Assembly (NCBI GenBank): GCA_949775045.1
Contig: OX459098.1
Span: forward strand, 20,172,944-20,236,943
Direction: 5' to 3'
DNA length: 64,000 nucleotides
Origin: Metridium senile
Lineage: Eukaryota; Cnidaria; Anthozoa; Actiniaria; Metridiidae
The notes under the pieces: model-generated
What the model saw: only the letters and a program-made list of their open reading frames with translations
Database searches by the model: none
What the model was told of the DNA's origin: nothing
Made by a program: the position numbers and the translations under genes
In this document: positions 57,026 through 64,000 of the stretch, one piece after another
Numbering within the stretch: the stretch's first letter is position 1
Layout: each line of letters starts with the position of its first letter

Positions 57026-57374
57026 TACAATGCCATATCTTGTTATTATTGTAGCATTGACACTAGAATCGTGAGGCGTGAAATAACTAATATCTAATAT
57101 GCAAAGCCTTACAGATTTTTTTCACCAAGAGTTACTCTAACTTAATATTTGTGAAATCAAAATAACATTAACGTTAACGTATGCAGCCAAAAGCCTAGAT
57201 AAAGTTAAGACAATGAGATTGGCAACCCTGCAATTCTTAAATTGTTTGCCTCGATATCGCTTATACACGACTTTGCTGTTATTTTGCTAGGGGGCCTAAG
57301 ATTTGTCCAGCTTGGAGTATCTTTACGCAGTTTGAGCTTGGACAAAAATAGAACATTGTTTGAGTGACAAACTT
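57026..57374. other. Intergenic, no gene seen
   Basis: No supported exon. The right limit is the breakpoint of the inverted gene 5 segment near 57,375. Confidence 0.45.
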
Positions 57375-59420
57375 TTGTTAATGGAACAAAGAAAATTAAA
57401 AAATCTATTGTGCCAAAATATCGTCACAATACCAACTTTTTTAAACACTAAGCTCACCTACTGTGAACGGAAACTGCAATGTTCTGCACTGGTACAATAC
57501 TAATACGGATAAGTCTTTGATGACAACCATGTATCATCAGCTCAATTAGTGCGTAGCCCTTGAAATCAGTCTTATCCATTGGAAGTGTTATACTACATGC
57601 ACGCTTTTTGCAGTTTCATGTATGATATGCATCGATCGTGCTCTATCTTTCAATAATTAGTGTTCTCATACGAAATCTCCATTCACTAACCTTGACACCA
57701 TCATAATCGACTCCATCATCTTCCATCAAGCAAATCTCGTGGTCACTACAATACTTGTTGCTAAAGGTAACCATCGGGTGAAGGCTGTACAGCATGTAGC
57801 TTCCAGTCGAGTCTGCAACAAGTCCTTCAGGGTAGGAGAGGTGACTACCTCTGTTGATCTGACAGAGACCTGTCTTACTGTACCAGTTGATGCTATGACA
57901 CGACGAGTTACCTGCACATTTGTCGAGGCAGCTCTCTGAAGAACTGGTATTCTTGTAGGACTGAATCACGTGATAAACGAGCACGTGACCTGGTACTTGA
58001 TACGGTGTAGCGCTACAAGTATCGGCGTATGTTGGTTTCCATAGCAACAATCCAAACAGGACAGTGAAGTAGATTGTCACGTAGTTCTACATAAACACAT
58101 ACAAGTACATAGACGATGTCTGTATTTCTTTGACAATAATTGGTAAATATATATATATATTATATTAATAAACAGTTTGATATGTAATATGGCTGGATAT
58201 TTTATGACTGACAAGCTGTATTTTGACGAGCCTTAAGGCGAGTAAAATATCCATCCATATTACACATCAAACTATCTAATAAGTTGTTTAAGGTAGTTCG
58301 GGAATCATGGATTCCTTCGATATATTTTTTTCTAACTATTTCTTCATACAATATGACATTGGTAGAACACAAAACTAAAATAAAAAAGGAGGGTCACCGT
58401 GCTCGTTTTAGAACTGTGAGGGGTAGTGTAAGGCACTATATTCGTTGGAAATAAAATTACTACAATAACAGGCAATATCTTTACTTAAATCCTAGCTACG
58501 AGAGATTCTGACAAATTAGGTCTTTTACTATTGTTATCATATCTTCTAGCCTTTCAAAAGCAAAACATTTGGCTATTTCTTGATCATTTCAATGTCTTAC
58601 CAGAGTAATTTTTTGTGGTCATGAATCTATAAAAGTTCCAAATAACTATGGAATGCGCTCGAAAACGATATTAATTTTTTCAAGATTCAAAATGATTATT
58701 ATATTATCAATGTGAAAAGGGAAAAAGAATTGAGGGTCCGTGCTATTTAAGGCGCTACAGGCGAAAAAAGCTGGTAAAATTCAACAATTCTCTTGTTTTG
58801 GACGAGTATGACTGGGCACTAGTCGCTTTTAAGACTCCTTTTAATCATTCTGTAGTTTGTTCGAAGCTAACAAACTGATAAAAGCAATATTTTTGCTATT
58901 ATTTGCTTTTCTGAAGCACATACACTTGACTTTCTCTTTTCCCTGAAAAGTCTTTTCTTTGGAATAAAAAAATATGTGACAATATTGGTTTATATAGTGG
59001 AAATGAAAGAAGGATACACATCAAACGCTACATCAAATTGACTGCTAAACAAATGTTTTACACACCGGAAATAAGCTTGTGAGAAGTAGTTTGCATTTTC
59101 ACTGATATGCTAAAGGACTTCAGCTGAAAGAATCAATGTTCCGCCAATTGTATTCTGTGAACTATCAAAGTTAGTAATTATAAGTTATTATTGATTATTT
59201 TTTAAACAAATTTTGTTCTAACAATGAGTCTTTGCACTGTGATGATTCCAACTCGCTAACGAATTATTTGAAGGGTTTCTGAAAAAATGCTTTCAGATTC
59301 GTTTTTTTTTTTTTTACTCTCTTTCCGGTTGCTCTATCAGCAAACGAACTCTGTTTAATTGAAAAAGGTCTGATTTATCTTATAACTCTGTTTTTGGTAC
59401 TACAAATAGAATTGTAGAAT
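57375..59420 (-). repeat. Inverted copy of the gene 2/4 segment
   Basis: It matches 46,400-48,250 and 19,000-21,880 on the opposite strand: 5' flank, hairpin, TATA, leader/PAN exon and the start of intron 1. Similarity stops inside intron 1 after CCATTAACAA. It contains neither the SINE of gene 2 nor the fold-back element of gene 4. Confidence 0.9.
57691..58080 (-). pseudogene. Gene 5: orphan leader and PAN exon
   Basis: It is homologous to exon 1 of genes 2 and 4, with the same leader ([18 protein letters not shown]) and donor GTTAGT (57,690-57,685). Two lesions mark decay: a conserved Cys is Phe (VTFSNKYC), and 2 extra bases near the end shift the frame so the last Cys is lost before the donor. 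No F5/8C exons follow; the segment breaks in intron 1. As in genes 2 and 4, TAG precedes the leader in frame. Confidence 0.85.
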
Positions 59421-59729
59421 GTGTTTTCTGTAAGTAGAAAATTGTAATAAATGTAACTATGCTGTCATGCAGTTGTTGTCTTTTTAATTTTATGCATTTT
59501 TTCAGTCTTCTCGACAAATCTTCACTTCAATTCAATTCAAAATTACATTTTTGACGAACAATACCATTCGTTCAGGACTTATTTGAAAAGCTTTAGAATG
59601 TTGTACAAAGGTAAGACATATCAGTTATTGTGTAATCTTCAATATGATCAGTTTTAATGTACTTAAAATGCAATTGTTTTGGAAGGGTGAACCTGAACCA
59701 AGCTGAATCGGCCATGTTTGACGTTCTTG
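59421..59729. other. Intergenic, no gene seen
   Basis: AT-rich sequence between the inverted copy and the second CpG-rich minisatellite. No supported exon. Confidence 0.45.
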
Positions 59730-60030
59730 GATGGGAGTATCTAATTGTCGCGTGTCGCGGTTCGCGGGTAATTGTCGCGGGTAAAAGTCGAGGGTATGAA
59801 AAAAGTCGCGGGTAAAATTCGCGGGTATGAAAAAAGTCGCGGTTAAAAGTCGCAGGTATGAAAAAAGTCGCGGGTAAAAAATTTTTTTTTTTTTTCATTT
59901 TGATGCACTTGTTTTTATTATTATTATCATGAAAATCCATAAATGAATATTAACATCCATTAAAACTTACTTTGTTAATGAAAACATGCAATTCTTGTAC
60001 AAAATTATTTAGATCATATAAAATATTAAC
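59730..60030. repeat. CpG-rich minisatellite unit, copy 2
   Basis: Same GTCGCGGGTAAAAGTCG repeats, A/T run and tail as 56,710-57,025, with fewer units. Both copies start at GGGAGTATCTAATTGTCGCG, so they were copied as a unit. Confidence 0.85.
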
Positions 60031-60874
60031 ATAGCAAAAGATCTACATTTGAAGAACAAGAGAAAAAACGCCGACATCCTTTGCAGCGTTAAAAACCCTT
60101 GGTAAGTTGACTATAGCTTTGGCAGCGAAAACGTGAAATAGGCGTTGTTGGTTATTCTGCAACCACAGATATTACCCTTAATGGGCGACATAAAGCGGTA
60201 AGATAATCAGGAGCCCAGTTGTACGAAGCCTGAATAGCGCTATCCACCGGATAAATCCCTATCCAACGGATAAAACCTATACAAATTCTATACACTGGAT
60301 AACTTCTATCAAGTGGATAACTTTATCCAGGTATCCTACAACTAGCCCCAGAAATGATTTTGGCAAAGTCTTTGAGCATCTAAGGGACTGTATATATGAA
60401 GGCGAGTTGTCCCTGCTAGCCGGGATAACTCTATTGTCGTGTGTTGTTAACGGGGTTCTACCAACAACGTTAACGGGACAGACTGCTCTGATATCGATAT
60501 TGGTAGGCTGGTATCTGGATCTTTATTTGTTGTAGTAGTATTGCATTGGACTTTCTCCTCTGCTCATCTACTTTACAAGCTAAAACTTACTCATATTTAT
60601 ATCAAAATACAAGATAACATGAGCCTTTCGCTCTAACAAATAAGAACTAAGGTTCTGATTGGCTAACTGCAATGGCACGACTTCAATAAGGGACGGGTGC
60701 TAATGCATGTGAAATTGTCTTTAATACTATGTTTAACTTTTAGGGGCATACTGAATTATCTTTGTGAGAGTAGTCACACAATTGTGGGCAGCCAATCCTT
60801 ATATTTTCCTAAACTATAATTAAGTAATGAAAAAGTTTCTTTTGACTAGAAGATCGACCATGAATCATACGAAT

Positions 60875-61285
60875 AAACATGAATAACCGTTTGTGTAAAA
60901 GCCTGAGTGTCAGTTTGGTCAGGTACCAGTATAAGTCAAATGTGGCAAAACTCCAGCTAGTGCAAAATTTTGCAGTTCGTTTGTTGTCAGGAAAAAGGAA
61001 ATTCGACCACGAACGCCCACGCTAAAGAACCTCAAGCTTCTACCTGTACAGGATTGTCTTCGCATACGTGATGCTGTATTAATGTTCAAATGCCTTAACA
61101 ACTTATCACCAGAATACCTAGCTAGCAAAACTAATAGTCAAACGATCGGACATACATAAATATAATACAAGAAATAATAATGACTTAAACCTGCCTAAAT
61201 GCATGCAGGACTGCCAAGGCGCAGAATTCATTTCTTTTATAGAGGAACTGCAATATGGAACTCCCTGCTTCAGGAAATTAGAAAT
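60875..61285 (+). pseudogene. CR1/L2-like reverse transcriptase C-terminal relic (copy 2)
   Basis: Same relic as 24,090-24,490. It keeps the segment GTAIWNSLLQEIRN that copy 1 lost by a 12-bp deletion. Frameshifts and stops remain. Confidence 0.8.
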
Positions 61286-61299
61286 ATTATATGTTTTAA

Positions 61300-61620
61300 C
61301 TATATGTTTCTATTAATAACTAATGGTTGGGGAGACCTGGTAATGCCTCCCTGTACGTATATTTTTCATGCTCTAAGCCAATCAGAGAGTAAGTTATTCC
61401 TACTAAGCAGTGCCAGCTGCAAAAACATTTCTACAAACCCCACGAACAGATATTTTAGACAGAACTCTTTCCTTGTTGGTCAAACTGCTGTAAATAATGA
61501 AGAACTGTCTGTTACAAAAGGTAAGATTACTAGCAATTAAACTAGTGCGGGCTGTGTCAGTGTTTGAAAGGTAACAATTGAAGGAAAAATGTACGATTAG
61601 TAGCGGTTAAACTAATGTGA
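61300..61620 (+). repeat. Dispersed 230-bp repeat plus minisatellite, copy 4
   Basis: Same as 24,510-24,830 with few substitutions. Confidence 0.7.
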
Positions 61621-62675
61621 TATTTTAAAAAGAGGTATTTACTGCTCTTCTTGGTAGGCTTGTATCAGCTCTTTTAATGAGTTCTTCTTGAGTTCTAAAT
61701 TAGCTAAAAACGGGGTTGTATTTACATGAAATGTTGGCATATACATATACATATACATATTGGCATTACATTTAAGATTGTAAATAATCTGGCTTAACTT
61801 TAAACTTAAACTTCTATTGCGCAATTATCAAGACGAAATTTCCAATTGCGTCCTACTGTCCTAATAAATGCGTTTCGGTCATCACATTGTTTCTAGTTTT
61901 TCACGCAGTTTTAAATTCTAGCCATCACTGAGCTTTCATTTCGTTTCTTCTTTAAATGTTTTCAAACACACACAGCTGATCCACCAAACCAAATGGGTTG
62001 TTGTTCTAATTCAGTAATATTTGAATAGTTAAAACATTATTGGAAAGCATGAGCCTGAACTTTGAATGAAATATCTCGAAAATTGCAGTTTTTAAAACGA
62101 CAAAAATATTTAAATCAATGCAAAGCAATTGAGCGGCTCAATAAATGCGTAGAATGTATCTTTCCTTCTTTGACAAAATGTAACATATTTTCAAGTCATA
62201 AAACTTCATCACAAACTAATAATTGGATTTAAATAAGATTGTGTAGATCGAAATAACAATTAATTACTTGGAACCATAGTTATTAGAGCCAGGGGATCTC
62301 TCTGTTTTAACTAATTTGAACGTGATTAAAAATTAAAACTGAACAATTGTTTTAATGAAGAACCTTCTAAGTAAACTCTTTTCATAGAAATATGTGAATT
62401 TGATGACTTCTGTATCACAAGAAAAGCTATTTAAAGCGAACAATTCCAAAGTAGGTGCTTTCGAGTGAATTTATTTATAAATTGCTTCGTTTGGCTTATG
62501 AATATTTGATAACTGTACTATTTACAACATACTATGGAAATCAGTAGACTGATAATCATGCCCCAAAAATTCCGTCCACGTGACCAATTTTTTGGTACCA
62601 CGTGATCAGTTTTTTTTGTATCACGTGATCGATTTCACATTTCAGTATGTAAAGAGATGTACTGAAGGTCGTAAA

Positions 62676-63329
62676 ATGTCTTTCAAACAAAGAGGGAGAT
62701 TTTACGAACGCGGGAAAAGCCTTCAAGAATGTGTGAAAGGAGAAATTGTTGACTCTGTGTTGGAAGCAGGAGGCGATAGTATGACTGCATTCTTTCCAGG
62801 CTACTGGAAGGATATTGGCGGTAAACACAAAGTACATGGTAAAACTGCGAAGGAAATCTGGACAAGGTTTGTTGGCATTTTACACTCCCGAAATATAACA
62901 TTATACTTACTCGTTGGTCTGGATGGAATATTATATGCAAACACTCTGAATGGAGCCGCAGATACGATTGAATTTTTGAACTTTTTTTCGGAGGCCAGCC
63001 AAAGTTCACAGAGAAATGGCAACCCCGTGTTGATGACCAGAGATATCGTTGTGTTTGATAACTGCAGAACACATCATTATGCTGGAGGATTTGCTTTAGC
63101 ACAATGGCTAGATGCTATGGGAATAGTTGTTGTTTACTTACCCACATATAGCCCGGAATTAAACCCCATTGAACTCGTTTTTCAGAAACTGAAAATAGTT
63201 CTCAAGCGAGAAGAAATGCAGCAACTTGTAAGCGCAGATCTGCATGCTGCCATTTATTTCGCACTTGAAGAAATTACCGAAAATGACATTGCTGGATTTT
63301 ACAGAAATACTGAATTTTTATTTGTTTGA
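62676..63329 (+). CDS. Internally deleted IS630/Tc1-type transposase, open frame
   Basis: ATG 62,676 (MSFKQRGRFYERG) opens a 217-residue frame to 63,329. The N-terminal helix-turn-helix-like region joins directly (KEIWTRFVGILHSRN) to the C-terminal catalytic half, because about 490 bp present in copy 1 (about 29,884-30,373) are missing. The deletion removes the first catalytic Asp (FFDESG), but VVFDNCRTHH and YLPTYSPELNPIE remain. It therefore cannot be a complete DDE transposase, yet unlike copy 1 it is uninterrupted. It may be a chance deletion derivative or a DNA-binding product. Confidence 0.7.
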   Translation: MSFKQRGRFYERGKSLQECVKGEIVDSVLEAGGDSMTAFFPGYWKDIGGKHKVHGKTAKEIWTRFVGILHSRNITLYLLVGLDGILYANTLNGAADTIEFLNFFSEASQSSQRNGNPVLMTRDIVVFDNCRTHHYAGGFALAQWLDAMGIVVVYLPTYSPELNPIELVFQKLKIVLKREEMQQLVSADLHAAIYFALEEITENDIAGFYRNTEFLFV

Positions 63330-63544
63330 GTAGTGTTCATACTATGACTCTATCGAGAGGACAATGACATTTGTCAGAAATTTCAAACGATCACTTTTTG
63401 GAGCTTTTAGTTGACATGTTATGCAAGTATAAGATTCTCTCTTTACTCTCACTGTTAATACGTAAACCAATAATATGCGAAAACAAAACCTGAGCTTGAT
63501 TGTTGAAAAACTAATGTAAAACACCGAGGAAATGAAATAATACT

Positions 63545-64000
63545 CAGGGGCGGATTTAGGCTAGTTCACTTAGTTTCCGGAAACTAGTCCGAGTTTTTCC
63601 GAAAATATAAAAATCTGAGATGGTACAAATAAAATAATACAAAAGAAAAGAGTGAGAGCTTAGTTTACCTTTATTTGGTCGCCATTTTGTTTTACCACAG
63701 GAAACCCACATTTAAAATCGTTCCCAGGCTCTTTGCATTGTATCGCGCTTCACGGCGGAAAAAAGCTTTTGGGGAGAGGACCCACGGGGGATTTCTGTCA
63801 GAAGGCCGCCAATCTAGAGCCCTGAGTCTGTCTGGCTTCTGGACAGCGGACTGTTGCATGAGTGGTTTCCGCAAGCAGTGAACCACTCCAGAAACCACTG
63901 CGGAAACCACTCATGCAACAGTCCGCTGTCCAATTCTCACTCAATGGTTCACACAGGGATTCCAAAGGCGAAATTTAGAACTCAAGCTCGATTCTGATTG
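63545..64000. mobile_element. Possible hAT-like element start and CG-rich repeat, runs off window
   Basis: CAGGGGCGGATTTAGG resembles the hAT-like ends at 49,795. No matching right end is seen before the window ends. A 68-codon ORF at 63,675-63,881 is not recognised. Confidence 0.35.
63841..63931. repeat. Perfect hairpin, 33-bp arms, 25-bp loop
   Basis: GGACAGCGGACTGTTGCATG and onward at 63,841-63,873 is exactly complementary to 63,899-63,931. The loop also contains AACCACT/AGTGGTT-type repeats of the arm. Confidence 0.9.

Larger units (their letters stand above)
60047..63539. repeat. Segmental duplication C, copy 2
   Basis: Partner of 23,290-31,033 without the 3.8 kb long-TIR element. It carries a GGATAA-rich MITE (about 60,205-60,360), a CR1/L2-like relic, the dispersed repeat and a transposase. 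Confidence 0.9.

Noticed and set aside
17376..61540. A conserved exon shared by four 230-bp repeats (frame containing GWGDLVM)
   Set aside because: Indels not divisible by three separate the copies and no domain is seen; a mobile or duplicated repeat is more likely.

Overview
The window is AT-rich, intron-containing metazoan nuclear DNA. The mix of secreted PAN/apple plus F5/8C (discoidin) proteins, a BEL/Pao retroelement, CR1/L2-like non-LTR fragments, an IS630/Tc1-like transposase and many fold-back MITEs fits a cnidarian, probably an anthozoan. The species cannot be named from the sequence.

The host content is a tandem family of secreted PAN - partial EGF - F5/8C genes. Four copies carry all three coding exons on the + strand: gene 1 (12,848-15,136), gene 2 (20,535-22,738), gene 3 (39,196-41,030) and gene 4 (47,507-49,063, frameshifted in its last exon). 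Gene 5 is a single inverted exon (57,691-58,080, - strand). Two first-exon stubs (near 17,100 and 42,370), a gene-tail relic (near 32,300-32,790) and a 5' flank relic (34,310-34,790) mark other lost copies. Genes 1 and 3 form one subfamily and genes 2, 4 and 5 another. Genes 1 and 3 encode identical PAN exons, yet their F5/8C exons differ at about 29 of 105 residues. The changes concentrate at the three loops that form the ligand-binding spikes in this fold.

The layout is built from segmental duplication. Unit 1 (about 850-23,100) and unit 2 (about 35,980-49,320) each hold a gene 1/3-type copy, a first-exon stub and a gene 2/4-type copy. Part of the gene 2/4 segment recurs inverted at 57,375-59,420. 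A transposon-rich block (23,290-31,033) recurs directly at 60,047-63,539. The paired copies act as natural empty sites: they show that a BEL/Pao element (4,205-11,664), a 3.8 kb long-TIR element (25,552-29,360), a 2 kb fold-back element (about 44,431-46,390) and smaller MITEs inserted after duplication.

A separate small gene on the - strand at 49,460-52,250 has no long ORF. Its splice sites, phases, TATA box and signal peptide support a three-exon gene for a secreted peptide of about 77 residues ending in a six-cysteine cluster. The rest of 49-60 kb is mostly hairpin elements and minisatellites.
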